Shown piece by piece: positions 1 to 10,944 of a stretch of DNA of 64,000 nt (position 1 is its first letter; the number at the start of each line of letters is the position of its first letter). The position numbers were made by a program, and so were the translations under genes. Under the pieces are notes generated by a model. The model searched no databases. It had not been told where the DNA came from and saw only the letters and a list, made by a program, of their open reading frames with translations. Origin of the DNA: Haemaphysalis longicornis (Eukaryota > Arthropoda > Arachnida > Ixodida > Ixodidae); contig CM023450.1 in NCBI GenBank assembly GCA_013339765.2, positions 194,067,589 to 194,131,588 on the forward strand. The letters are read 5' to 3'.

Positions 1-520
1 CTATGCCGACTTTAATGTGAACTAAGTTACTGTCTCACAATACAGCTCGCGAGCGCCAATTGGCCTGTTGATAGGAAGATGTAGATGCCAACGATATCGT
101 TATGCTCTGGACAGAGCTAACGCAAATGTACATGGCTGGAGCGTTTTGATGAGTTGGCGCTTGTCGTACGTTTATTATTGCTGGTTGCTTGTCTGTTGTA
201 AACGTACGTGAGCAAATTGGCGGGCTTCATCCGCACGTTGTAGGTATCCCTAGACGTAGGGGTCAGGGTCTTCGTCCTTTACGAGTTCAAATGGCGGCAT
301 CTGCGCAGTTTTCAGGATATTGGTAATGTAGGCGAACGCAGCGCAACGTAGTATTTCGTTAAACATCATTTGTTCAACCTTGACTATATACGAAACATTC
401 GCGATTGTTTTGTTCAGGCATTCGGTTGTTCCGCTCGTTTGGGGATGGTACGCCCTGCAATAGGCAGTCGGCGTCCGAGTGTTTCCTTCAAGTTTTGTAC
501 GCAATGGTGCCGTCAAGTTT
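1..520 (-). pseudogene. Ty3/gypsy retrotransposon integrase C-terminal fragment, decayed
   Basis: The minus strand has an 88-codon open frame at 250-516 containing YHPQTSGTTE followed by LNKTIANV, which matches the end of the Ty3/gypsy integrase core (family form YHPQTNG-x-x-ER-x-N). It also has PPFELV near its end, where gypsy integrases carry a PFELVYGR-type motif. Below 250, a shifted frame reads EARQFAHVRLQQ, which fits the helical segment after the core in tick gypsy elements. In-frame stops follow (two adjacent around 190). The upstream catalytic part, protease, RT and LTRs are not visible. The integrase would normally join element cDNA to host DNA; this copy cannot. Seen: motifs and stops. 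Inferred: family and direction. Confidence 0.8.
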
Positions 521-2074
521 CTGTAGGGCCAGGCTCCATCGCTTGAGATGACCAGAGGGGTCCTTACTTAGGAGCCAACACTACGATTGATGTTCTGTTA
601 CCTCCTTGAATGGTCTGGCACGGACACGCAGGTGAGATTCAGAAAAAGCGCATGAAATAGTGAGACACTTTTTCACGGGCTGAAAGTTCTCTTTTTTGAA
701 AAGAACGCAGGTGAAAAATCCGTACCTGCTCTTGGCGTTCAGTGAGAAATTTCTTGAGTGGGTGCCGGTTTGAAGTGCTAAACCCGAAGATGTGACGTTA
801 AGCCTAACGTCCTAAACCTCAAAATGGGACGTTACACATAATGTCCTGCAGCTAACGGCCTTAGGGCACACAGAGCAATGCTGTTTTCATCCCACGTCGG
901 CCTGTGGGTAACGTCTGTCGATGTTTACCTCATAACGTCACTTTAGACCTATTGACGTCGCGCTGTCGCACACCTGCGACACGTTGTCCCCCTCCTGCAC
1001 ATCAACCTTTAGCGGAGGGGGCGTAACGGAGCTGTTGCGAGGCTTCTCCACGGAGCGTTTTAATATTGCTACACTCCAGCCAAAATCATTATAATCAGAG
1101 AAAGTTGGCCATCCTGCAGGGATCATTGGTGTTAAAGCCGTTACCAGTGAGAACACCAGAGCTTCGCTTTAATAAGGGATTACATGCTAGCAGCTACTTT
1201 TTACCTGTACCAATAGGGCGTTTAAGCCTACGTGACTTTCAAGTGGTGCACTTCCGTTTCAGCATTTTTGTGCATTTGTGCGGGCAACTGCACACATTGT
1301 AGGGGTGTTGCAGATCGCGCAATTTTTCTTTCTAAAATTTCGGCTTTATTCATGTGCGTGAATAGACCGGTAATGCTTGTGAAGCGGCAGTAGTATGCCC
1401 ACTGTAAATGATACCTTTGCACCGCTTGTTCTTGTCTTTAAGCCTAGAAAAGTTTGATAAAGTCGACATCAAGTCTCGCAGGACGCATTCGGCGCCCACG
1501 GCGTTCAAAATGTTGAAGTGACCGTACGAAAATTGCCATTCTTCCGGCTTTAGCGTCAGTACCGATGTTTCGGATGCCTTTCAGTATCATTCATAACATG
1601 CATTTATCCCAGGACATAATGCTTTCTGAAACAAACCAAATATAACCACAACATTGTCGAACAAACATGGACGCGGAATACAGACTATAGGGCGGTAACT
1701 CGTCGCGGCGTGCAATAAAAAAACGGGCACAACGCTTAAAACACAGGCTAAGATAACCGGGCGCGTTTACGCGCCGATAATAAAAAAAAGGAGCCCCCGG
1801 TATATAGTTTGTGGCCGTAGGTTTACAATTGCCGCACTGTTATTCTGTAAGGAGCGCCTACACAATTTCGACGGCGATTCTGTATGCACCAAGAGCTCCA
1901 TGAAGCGCGTGCATTCCTAAAAGAGCTGCACAGGAAATCGGTGAACACTTTTTTGTGAACAAGAATACCACGTACCACGTATATATTATTCATAGAGCGC
2001 TAGAATAGCTTCTGCTTTGTAACTATTTGTTTCCCTGCCACAACGATAAATTTACCAACAAGAAACACCTAGAA
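521..2074. other. No gene recognised
   Basis: No motif I know appears on either strand. A 72-codon minus-strand open frame at 938-1156 has an even, protein-like composition but no recognisable domain, and frames of that length are expected by chance here. The part next to 520 may be further decayed gypsy sequence. Confidence 0.4.
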
Positions 2075-2194
2075 AAGATGATTATCATGGTATTATGAGG
2101 GTTGGGATTTTTATGGCGCAAGACCGACCGTGTGGAAACAGCGTCAATAGAAAAGTTGTTTTATGAGGACGAGGGGAAGGTAAGTGCAAAACAT

Positions 2195-3050
2195 TCAACT
2201 AAAATTACATGTGAAATCACACGAAAGACAATGTAGATTGTGTAGCAACATGACAATGACAAAAGACAATGTGTAACAACATGCATGGTAAGCAATGTGA
2301 TGTAAAGACTTGATATCGCTAAAGAACTGAAAAGTACGCTTATGGGTGATTATAGGGTCATCCCCTAAAAAGTACGATGGGTGCAGTGGATTGTGTTGTC
2401 TGTATAGTTGTGCGAAGTGTCTGTGTCGGGTTGTTTCTAGTGCCTTGCACATTGTATGAGGATTTGGATCACGAATAGGGCCTCTCCGCACCTGCTGCAC
2501 AGAGGTCTTGGAGATCCAATGAGAGGGTACGAGTGCATTGAATGTGTGTGCCCTATTTGTAATCTAGACAAGGCGACTTCTGTGTATCTATTGCATGTGT
2601 AGGTGGTGTATGGTCCCAAGTGTGGTTTTAGTACGTGTAACTTGGCTGATGCGTGGCTTCACGTCAGTGTAGGGTAATGTGGTCATGTCTACTGTATTCA
2701 AGAGTGTAGCAGCAGAAGCCATTCGATCGGCGGCTTCGTTCCCGGCTATACCACAGTGGCCAGGGACCCAGCAAAGGACCAGTTCAACTTTGTGGACATA
2801 CACAGACATAATACCCGCGATGACAAGATTGACACATTGGATTTTCGAAGATTTTGTTGACGACAATGTCCAGACAAAACTGAGGGAATCTGTATAGATA
2901 ATGGATTGTGGGATGTGGCTTTGAAGTATATGATTAACAACAAGAAGTACACCATAAGCCTCTGCCGTAAAGATACTAGTATTACTATTTTAGTGACATT
3001 AAAGCCATGTCCATGCGCAGCGCAGGACACATAGGTGGCAGTTTAGAGGC
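2195..3050 (-). pseudogene. LINE ORF2: RNase H and C-terminal Cys-rich region
   Basis: The 92-codon frame at 2588-2866 contains VLCWVPGHCGIAGNEAAD, with W at 2768-2770 and the D of NEAAD at 2726-2728. This is the late RNase H motif (W-V-P-G-H-x-G-x-x-G-N-E-x-A-D) of I/Jockey-type LINEs. Below it, overlapping frames at 2437-2619 and 2195-2500 read RYTEVALSRLQIGHTHSMH and PLCSRCGE, the usual C-terminal segment with paired cysteines. The N-terminal RNase H part (2746-3030) is recognisable only as short pieces and has lost its early acidic motif. RNase H removes RNA from the cDNA hybrid during target-primed reverse transcription. Confidence 0.88.
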
Positions 3051-3159
3051 GTCCGTATAAAATTCAGAAGACTGATACTTCCGCTGCAAATACAAGTAAT
3101 GCTGCAGAATTGCAGATCCAGGAACTCTGTTTTTATCTACATGTGTGAAAGATGTGTCG

Positions 3160-5530
3160 CATTATACAGGGAGGAGGTGCCATGGAAATATAAAATCTGT
3201 TACAGAAGTTTTGATGGTATCTAAAAAGGAGACAGCAAGCTCTGCCGCTTCCTCTCTAATTCTGTATGAGAAGGGCGCAGAGAACGATAGTAGATTTAGC
3301 GGGAGTTCAGTCATGGAGGTATCATAAAAAGCTGATTTAAAAAGATGGTGAGGCATGGATGAAATTTTAGAAGCATAAAGGAGATCTGCTTATGCTCGCT
3401 GACGTTGTAGGTTCCATTTATTGCACTCCACATAGAGGCTTTCGACCGGACTAGTGCGGAAGGCGCCACATTCCAGGCGAAGGCAAAGATGAAGCACTGG
3501 GTGCAGCATTTTGAGGGATGTTTTACTTGCTGATCGATAAATAACACTTCCATAGTCCAATCGTAAACCTATCAGGCTAGTAAAAACACGTAAAAGAAGT
3601 TGTTTGCCAGCACTATATGAAGTGTGGGAAAAAACCTTCATTATCGTCATAGCCTTAAAGCATTTGTGTTTAAGCAGTTTTGTATGTGAAAGAATGTGAG
3701 CTTTTCGTCCAGGACTACGCCTAAAAACTTGGGTTCATTTCTGACTGGAATTGAGACACCACTGAGCTTGATGTCTGGATCCATCCGAATGACACGCCTT
3801 TTCTAAAACAAAACACAAAGTACACTTTCCTGGATTAAATTTAAAACCGTTGTTATCTGCTCAAACAGCTACCTTGTAACCAAGCTGGACTTGGCTCTCG
3901 CAGATAAACAGGGTCCAAGACTTGAAGGACAATTGCGAGGCGTCTACATAGATTGAGCAGGAAATGAATGGTGGCAATGCTTTTCTGAGTGAATTCATTT
4001 TGACAATAAACAGAGTGCAACTCAAAACTCCGCCTAGCGGCAGGCCATTTTCCTGCACATGAACCCTTGAGAGTGCTCTTCCAACTCTAACACCAAAGGT
4101 TCATTCAGGCAAGTTGCTGGCAAGTGTGTTTAGCATGTTACCCGACATTCCGAAGGACTTCAGTCCGCTTAGCAAGCCATACCGCCACGAGGTATCGCAC
4201 GCTTTTTCAAGATCAAAGAATGCCGTCATACAATATTGTTTGTGGAGAAACGCATCTTTGGTATACGACTCTAATGCAACGAGCTGATCGTTGGTAGATC
4301 ACCCCGCCCTAAAGCCTGCCTGGCAGCTCTCGAGAAGACCGCTCTACTCTAAGTACGCGAGTCTCCTGTTTATTATCTTCTCGAGAAGCTTGCACAGGCA
4401 GGTTGTCAAAGCAATGGGCCGGTAACTTCCAGGAGAGGAAGGGTCCTTTCCTTCTGCCAGGAAAGCCACTACAATCTCCAAGAGCGTGGAATGTGCCCCG
4501 AAAGCCATTTTTATTGTATAGATGTACAATTGTTTCAATGGTGTCTAAGTGTAATTGATTGATTGTAGGGTTTAACGCGCCGACGCAACGCAGGCGATGA
4601 GGCGCGCCGTAGTGGAGGGCTCCGGATTAATTTTGACCACCTGGTTATCTTTAACGTGCGCCGAAATCTCGTACACACGGGCGTTTTTCCTTTTCGCCTC
4701 CATCAGAAAAGCGGCCGCCGCGGCCGGGAATCAAACCCGCGACCTCGTGCTCAGCAGCCCAACGCCCTAGCCACTGAGCCACCGCGGAGGGTGTGTCTAA
4801 GTGTAGGAGTTGTATCATGGTGTATGTGATTTTGTCTGCACTTTGAGCTGAAGGCTTACATGTGGTCAGAGCTGCCTTCAGCTCATGAATTGCCACAGGA
4901 GAATTGGAGGAATGGTGCGACTTGTTGCTATCACGCAGGGACTTCATTTCTGCAGATGTTTTGCGTTTCATGAAAGGGTTTGTGTAGTGTGCTGAACTGG
5001 ACTTGTGTTCGAAGTGTTGTAGAATTGTGTTAGCCTGACCTTGAAGTGTGTCCCCTGCTGTGCTCACCAGGGGCAGAATGTGTGTCTGTTGACCTTTGAG
5101 CTTACATATATGTGTCCAGACTTTGTGTGTGTCCGTGTATGAATTAATGGATGTCGAGAAGGTGTGCCAACTCTCTTGTTTTGCCTCACGGCGCACACGT
5201 TTTCCGAACGCCTTGACCAGTTTGAACAAGATTACGTTACCTTAGTGGGGTACCAACGAAGGATACCCCACGCCTTGTTCTGGGCCTCTCGCGCCCGCCT
5301 ACAATCCTCATTCCACCATGGCCTCCTCTGGTTGCGCGGGGCACCAAAGGCGTTTGGAATGGACTTTTCGGCGGGGTCGAGGATGTGCGCCGTGAGCAGT
5401 TTGGTAGCTTCTTCAATGTGTAGTTGGCTTATGGTTGTGTAGTGTACTTTGGATGTCTCTGTAAACGTATTCCAGTTAGCTCTTTCTTCATGGAACTTGT
5501 TTTGGGATGATGGACTGCATGGGCCTTCAC
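3160..5530 (-). pseudogene. LINE ORF2: linker and reverse transcriptase, broken
   Basis: The linker is visible at 4,800-5,530 in shifting frames (for example NKFHEERANWNTFTET, then SINSYTDTHKVW). The RT begins with GKDPSSPGSYRPIAL in the frame at 4344-4538 and continues with CLCKLLEKIINRRL. The primer-grip side shows ENGLPLGGVLSC in the frame at 3861-4058, where the family has PQGGVLS. The catalytic box, normally Y-V/A-D-D, reads YVDA at 3939-3950, so one metal-binding aspartate is lost. The thumb remnant at 3390-3650 contains GAFRTSPVESLYVE. At least four frame changes plus the SINE insertion separate the parts. Seen: motifs. Inferred: one original frame. Confidence 0.88.
4541..4805 (-). mobile_element. 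tRNA-derived SINE with 13-bp target-site duplication
   Basis: The SINE body is 4554-4792. On the minus strand it has a perfect RNA polymerase III box A (TGGCTCAGTGG, complement of 4771-4781) and a near-perfect box B (GGTTTGATTCC, complement of 4727-4737). A tRNA-unrelated body follows and ends in a short ATTG-type simple tail at 4554-4565. GTGTCTAAGTGTA occurs at 4541-4553 and 4793-4805, a textbook 13-bp duplication. It lies in the LINE ORF2 in the same orientation as the host LINE. A second copy of the family is at 21411-21654. Translated fragments of it mimic coding sequence and should not be read as protein. Confidence 0.92.
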
Positions 5531-6190
5531 CTATATATGTTACTGAGATGGGGAAGTGGTCACCACCATATGGGTCAGTGCCTGCACCTCACTCGAGAAT
5601 TGAAAGAGAACTGCGGAGCCGATAGCCAAGTCAAGATATGAGTGTGTGTTGTGTCCTATATTAACGTATGTGGGCTTATTTTGGTTGAAGGGGGATGCTG
5701 CGGAAGATATACGGAATTTCTCTACCAGGCGACCTCGGGCATCCGTGCGAGAAGAGCTCCAAAGAGAATTGTGTGCATTAAAGTCGCCTGTTAGGATATA
5801 TGGTTCGGGAAGCTGGTCGACGAGCGCCTCGACGTCAGAGCTCAAAAGTGCAAGATCAGGAGGAAGGTATTTGGAGCATACCGTTATCAACCTATCGAAT
5901 AATATTGTGCGAATTGCTACAGCCTCAAGGACAGTGTTCAAAGTGACAGGGTGGCATGCTAAGGATTACCGGGCGATTATGGCCACACCCCCAGAGGAGT
6001 GTGTGCAGCCATCCCTGTTCTTTCTAAATACCAGGTAACAATTCAAGAAATTTGTGTGTATAGAATTCAAATGTGTTTGGTGAACACACATTACACTTGG
6101 CTGATTAGCATACAGTATTTCGTATACATCGTCAAGATTTTTAAAAAGGCCTCTGCAGGTACATTTTATTATGTTTTCTCTTCCCATTAT
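5530..6190 (-). pseudogene. LINE ORF2: AP-type endonuclease domain, two fragments
   Basis: The N-terminal half is the 73-codon frame at 5966-6187: CTCRGLFKNLDDVYE, then SVMCVHQTHL (family form V-x-C-x-Q-E-T-x-L, with the catalytic Glu replaced by His here) and SGGVAIIAR. The C-terminal half is the 133-codon frame at 5540-5941: YILTGDFNAHNSLWSS carries the GDFNAH catalytic segment, followed by YLDLAIGS. The final S-D-H motif is not intact at the end of this frame. The domain nicks target DNA for target-primed reverse transcription. A frame change and a lost Glu make it inactive. Confidence 0.9.
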
Positions 6191-6224
6191 AAAGTTTTCG
6201 GAGCTACTGGAGTGTGACTATTTA

Positions 6225-7595
6225 CGTAAGGTCTTTCGTGGCATGCACTCTTGGGAGGGGTTTTTTAACCTTCTCTGGATGTTTCCATGGAGGGACCCGC
6301 TCCTTCCGGTGCGAAGCAGACAGGAATGGTTCATGTCTTCTTTAGATTTGGAAGAGGTACTCTGCGGACCGGACGTCCCGGACTTGTCCCCCTTTCCGCT
6401 GCCCTTCGTTCGAGCCGCGACCGCCGAGGGCGTCAGGAGCGTCCCGGGTGGCACAGGTGGTGTGGCGGCGGTGGGAACTACAGCGGTTGCCTCCGTGTCC
6501 ACCTCATCGGTGCCCTTGCGTGTGCGTCGGGTCGGTGGAGAGGAAACCGCGGGTGCAGCAGCATCACGTGGATGACACCACAGCCACTGCTGGATCAGCG
6601 AGCGGTGCGGAGGGGGGTTGGGCTGCCCAAGGCAACCCAGGGGGGTGCGGGGGCTGAACCAAGTACGACTCTGGGTACTGGGTCCCCGCCGAAACCAGAC
6701 GCCGCTCCGCCCCCGCGAAGCTGCGTGGCGTACCTCCCCAGGGAGAAACAGGCGAACCTCTTTCGCGCCTCTGGGAAGGTGATGTTCTCGTTGACTTTCG
6801 AGGCAAGGATCTCTTTCTCCTGCTTAAACGTTTCACAGCTCCTGGATTAGGCACCGTGCGGTTCCTGACAGTTTGCACAGGTGAACAGTTCTCGGACTCA
6901 TAATTATCAGTTAGATGATAATGTGGTGCACATTTTCGCACGTCAGTTTACCACGACAAGAGGTTGTGCCGTTCCCAAACCGCTGACACTTGAAGCATCG
7001 GCGTGGGTTCGGCACGTAGGGTCGGACCGGACTTCTCATGAAGCCTGCGTTGACCGACTAAGGAAGTGTTGATCGGTCAAACGTCAGGATTATGTGTTTG
7101 AGTGGTATTACTTGGTAGTTTCGGCGTATGGTTATTCGCCTACTGCCGTCACGCCCTGACCACGAAGGCCCTCAAGCAGAGGGGCTCCGGTTTCACTTAT
7201 AAGATCCCGATCAGAGATCACGCCTTGGCAGCTATTAAGGCTGCGATGAGGCGTTATCTTGATGTCAACATCGGCCATGTGCCTTTGTGCGAGGAGGTTA
7301 GCGGACTGCTGTTTCTTTTCTACTTCAATCAGTTCTCCTGTTTTCAGTTTCGTGGCCTTGTAGGACTGCTGAAAAGCCTTTCAAGATACTTGGAGATTAG
7401 AAAAAGGGACTGAGAAGTGATTGGCATTGTGTTATCAACAGATTCGATGATCAAAAAGCGGGAGAAATTATCGGGCTTTGGGAGCGACATTGATGACAAA
7501 GGAGGAAAAGAAACTTCTGTGCGGCCCCTTTTCAGGGACCGATCACGTTGGGGGGGGGTCTGAAAATACCATATGCTATAGTATAGAAGCAAGGG
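6225..7595 (-). pseudogene. LINE ORF1 (RNA-binding, zinc-knuckle protein), decayed
   Basis: Reading down the minus strand, the frame at 7344-7592 carries DNFSRFLIIESVD and LFLISKYLERLF, the N-terminal region of I-type ORF1. Next (about 7,190-7,340) comes SANLLAQRHMADVDIKITPH followed by GVISDRDL, a well-conserved ORF1 stretch. Around 6,950-7,050 a zinc knuckle reads RCFKCQRFGNGTTSC, with Asn where the CCHC histidine should be. A Ser/Thr/Pro-rich tail follows (6218-6502 and 6564-6941 on shifting frames). ORF1 coats element RNA. Frame changes between the blocks make this a pseudogene. Confidence 0.85.
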
Positions 7596-7760
7596 AAGGG
7601 GGTACTTTCTTCGCTCGGGTTACCCTGATACCTAGAGAGGTCCAGGAACTCCCTGCCTGGTAGACAGACAGGGAGCCCATCCGCCGGAGCCTAACCTGGG
7701 CTCCGATGGCCACCGTTTGAGGTTTATACCGTTCACCTTAAAACCATCACCACGTAAGGT

Positions 7761-9529
7761 TACAGCTTATGAAGGGAGGCTCGGGGTCCACGGTGTCACC
7801 AGAACCATCACCAAGATTACTGAAGGTGCCCCGTGCGGGGGCCCAGAAAAGAGAACCGTTGCCGCCGGCAAGAAAAGTGATTTTGGTTTTCTTTTTCGGT
7901 TTTTTTGTTACTACAGAAAATATATTCGTGTGGTAATATTTGCATCCTATATTTTTGGCACTGCTAGAAAATTTTTCTACAACGTTCATAACAAAAAATG
8001 CGTTCACAGGGTCGTGTGGGTGAAGTAAGATTTTTTGAAAAATATTAAGTGTACGGGATGCGGACCTCGCTGCAGTCGTCTTCAGTGCGGTAAAAAATAT
8101 CCCTGTGACGGTAATCTGCTGGTGTGAGATAGGACCCGCTTCATTTATCCAAAGATGGCCCAAGGAGGCATCTGACTAGTTTGGCTTATTAGAAGTAAGT
8201 CGGAGAACCGAAGCTTGCAACTATGTCGTAAAAAAATGCACACTACGCACAGAGAGGTGTGCCTAAGTAAGTCCTCACGACCAACACCGTAGAAACGCGT
8301 TTGCCGGAAGCTCTTGCGTAGGCCCCCTTCATTCACGGTGGGTATATAGCGAAATCCGCTCGAGGAAAATACGCCTAACTGGAATAACTTGGGCACCGCT
8401 GCTGCGCGATTTCCAGAACATGTCGCGTATTTTATTTTTCCTCCCGGAGACGAAGCGTAAGCTCGGTGCCGCCGAGCGCCGCCTGTCAGGTGAGCCGCTA
8501 CCGTTTGGAAGGAAACGCTTCTAAATTATTAACCTAAATGCTCCCCAGCAATAACCGTTGTCTTTGGGGACAGTCGTTCCACCTAATGTAAGTGACGCGA
8601 ACGCGCCTACTGTTTTTGCCACTGTGTTAATGCCCTAACGGTTCTGCTGAATTCCATGCATTAATAACTCGCTGAGAGTAAATTACTGGGAAACTTCGGG
8701 AACGCTGAATCGGAAATCGCCAAGAGTGTTGCTCTTTCGATGGTCATCTTATTTTTTTTATTGCTGAGTAATGTACCTACAACAATGCTGATGACTGCTT
8801 CGCGAAATTGCAATGATTGAGCGACATTGATGGCTTCGTTATAGGTGCACGTAACACGTGCTATTATAATTATTGTTTTGAGACGAGCATGTTATTCTGC
8901 TAATGGTTGCTTTTCAGTTGTGGAGTTCTTTTTTTGAAGGGGGATACGAACACAATCAAAACGTTTCCTGTTAACGCAAGTTAACCAAAAATAGCGGCGT
9001 TATCCATGTGACCATTTTAGTGTAATTTGAAGTTGGTAACCCCCCAAAATTATTCATTTAAACATGCAAGGCAAATCATGCTACAGAAATGCAAAACGCG
9101 TTGCGTTTTGTAACATTCTGGTTATAGTTGGACCGTTGCTAGAGATCTGGTTTGGTAGTTCTGGTACTTTCACGTTCTTTTATTCGTTTTTATTCCTTTC
9201 TAGTGTCGATGTGCGGAATGTTTTCGTCATACGAGAGTGAATACTGATGTAAACCACGTGTTCCGTGTTTCTGCATAGATAGGGTTTTTTCTTTCTTTCA
9301 GGGGTGCGCTGAATATGTTGTTTTGTCTGTTAGAGGTAGGTCCCTAATTTGCTGAAGTAACAGCGACGCTGTTTAAGCTCGAGCTCCACCCGCGGCTGGC
9401 GTCGCTCAAAAACAGGGCAGCAAAGTGGAGAGGAGGAAAATGCTAGGCCATGAAATGTGAGGAAAAATGACGAGGAGGCAAGCAGCCGACGCGCAGGTGT
9501 GGGGAGTGCGGGCCTCAAGGTAAAAACGC
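7761..9529. other. No gene recognised
   Basis: The first few hundred bases may include the 5' UTR of the LINE that ends near 7,760. A possible short first exon at 8420-8489 (+) has a reasonable start context and a GTGAGC donor, but no partner exon was found. Otherwise I see only short chance frames and moderately AT-rich DNA. Confidence 0.4.
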
Positions 9530-9605
9530 TTCCCGTGCGCGGAATCCAACCTGGGTCCCTCGCATTATGAACCGGCGTCTATCCGATAGCGCTATCAGCG
9601 CATTC
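9530..9605 (-). mobile_element. tRNA-derived SINE head or tRNA relic
   Basis: On the minus strand, GGTTGGATTCC (complement of 9541-9551) fits polymerase III box B with one change. TAGCGCTATCGG (complement of 9583-9594) is a weak box A at the normal distance upstream. The segment between resembles a tRNA anticodon arm but does not fold convincingly as a functional tRNA. No body or target duplication was identified. It differs from the SINE family at 4554 and 21411. Confidence 0.45.
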
Positions 9606-9919
9606 GGGGTGCTCAGCATTTCCTTTAAGTTCTTGGCGCAGGCTTTGGCTTTCGAGATCGGGTGAGTTTAAGTGGACCCAGGCTCCAGAATTTGGCGGTT
9701 TGGATTTTAGAGTTTGAGAGGTTGGATTGTGATTTTTGATTTAACCCCGTTTGCATGGAGAAAACTTCCCTTTTAGATGCCACTGCATCTCATTCACTCG
9801 CCTTGTCTCCGTACGGCGTTGTTGTTGTCCGTCCAACTCCCCCATTCTCCTCGCCGCGCGAGCTGCGCTCTCCGCCGTCACCCCTCTCCTCTCCTATAGC
9901 GAACACTCCCTGCGAGGGT

Positions 9920-9998
9920 ATTGGATTGGATTGGATTGGCTTGCTTGGCTTGGCTTGTATGGTTGGATTGGATTGAAAAAAGTGGATTGTGTTGGATT
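9920..9998. repeat. Imperfect TTGGA/TTGGC pentamer microsatellite
   Basis: TTGGA units run from 9921, pass through a TTGCTTGGCTTGGC interruption, then return to TTGGATTGGATTG near 9963-9975, with a last partial unit after an A run. It lies 3' of the LINE RNase H frame on the minus strand and may be that element's degraded simple-sequence tail. Confidence 0.75.
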
Positions 9999-10149
9999 GT
10001 GCTGCGTCATAGCCGCGGCAGGGGGTTCACGGCACGTTCCCGCATGGGAGAATCAACCTCAACAACGGAACCCCCTATGCGCATCTACACGGTTCCCGCG
10101 AGGGAAGTGGAAATTTTTTAACCCCCTTTTTTTGTATGAAAAGGGCAGA

Positions 10150-10944
10150 GATCGGGCGACCGTGCTGTGTCAGCCCTGGACACCAGGAGTTGCAGTGCAT
10201 CCAAGCCGGTACTGGTCGTCAGGTTCTCCCAGAGCTCAGGGAGGGGAAGGGAAGTGGGTAAAGGTGGGAGGGCTGGGTGGTGTTCGCACCCCAAGAACGT
10301 GTGTATGAGGGTAGGTGGTTTAGGGCAGAATGTACATGTGGAAAGGTATTGGGCAAGTTTGCCATGTTGGGCGAGGAAAGGTTTTTTTGAAGCCTCCGGA
10401 ATATTACTTCTCCAGCCTTAGTAAGCTGCGGTCGAGGAGGAGGAAAATGTTGTCTTGATGTGCGGTAACGTTGGGTGATGTCTTGAAATGTGAGCAGGGG
10501 AACGAGACTCGCTACTTCCTCAGAGGCCTTGGACGAGAGTACGCAGGCATGTATATGGGCAAAATTATTGCTCGTTAGTGAGGGTGTCCTGGGGTCCAAA
10601 CAATGTCGATCTTCCTGTTGGGGGCGTGTTGAGCCAGAAATAGTTGAGGCCCCATAAACTGATAAAAAGCTGCGACAGACGGCTTGACAGTACGTAATTA
10701 CAAGCTTTGCGGGTGTTTGAGGGATGACGAGGGCCACAGCAAATTCTTCCGCGGCCCAGATAGATGCGGTCTTGATTGAGGCGCAGGCGACGATCTTGTC
10801 TTTAGTGGTTACCACGGCTAAGTGATGGGACAGATTGGAGTAAGGGATAGCATCTGTGTATGAAACATCAGAATTGTTTCTGTAGATTTGTTCTTGGGAT
10901 TGGCTACGAGCATGGCAATGACCGGAGCGCGAAGTGTGGAGCAT
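10150..10944 (-). pseudogene. LINE ORF2 RNase H / C-terminal fragment (long open frame)
   Basis: A 241-codon frame at 10219-10944 reads YTDAIPYSNLSHHLAVVTT near residue 29, the RNase H Y/T-D-A opening motif, then KIVACASIKTASIWAAEEF, which carries the A-E-E acidic position. Further on DITQRYRTSRQHFPPPRP and LTKAGEVIFRRLQ match the C-terminal region of a tick LINE family. The central W-x-P-x-H segment expected between these blocks is degraded or deleted. The family is not the I-like one at 2,075-7,760. There is no RT upstream in the window, so it is a 5'-truncated insertion. The frame is long for so decayed a neighbourhood, suggesting a younger insertion. Calling it a fragment is certain; function is not expected. 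Confidence 0.85.

Larger units (their letters stand above)
2075..7760 (-). mobile_element. Non-LTR retrotransposon (LINE), I-clade-like, near full length but decayed
   Basis: Read on the minus strand from about 7,760 down to about 2,075, the parts follow the order of an I-type LINE: ORF1 with a zinc knuckle, AP-type endonuclease, linker, reverse transcriptase, RNase H and a C-terminal Cys-rich segment. Every domain is split by stops or frameshifts, so it cannot mobilise itself. A SINE with its own target-site duplication sits in the ORF2 linker/RT region, so that SINE came later. The low-coordinate end (about 2,075-2,190) is the putative 3' end after the last C-terminal motif. Outer boundaries are estimated from where coding similarity stops, because no target-site duplication was found. 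Confidence 0.9.

Noticed and set aside
4651..4795. Protein-like segment (AVAQWLGRWAAEHEVAGLIP) at the end of a minus-strand frame
   Set aside because: It is translation of the tRNA-derived SINE, not a domain.
6287..6850. 187-codon plus-strand frame, GC-rich
   Set aside because: It is the antisense of the LINE ORF1 on the minus strand, where recognisable motifs lie.
8420..8489. Possible first exon (ATG in AACATGT context, 23 codons, GTGAGC donor, TATATAG about 75 bp upstream)
   Set aside because: No second exon, domain or transcript evidence could be identified; such combinations arise by chance.
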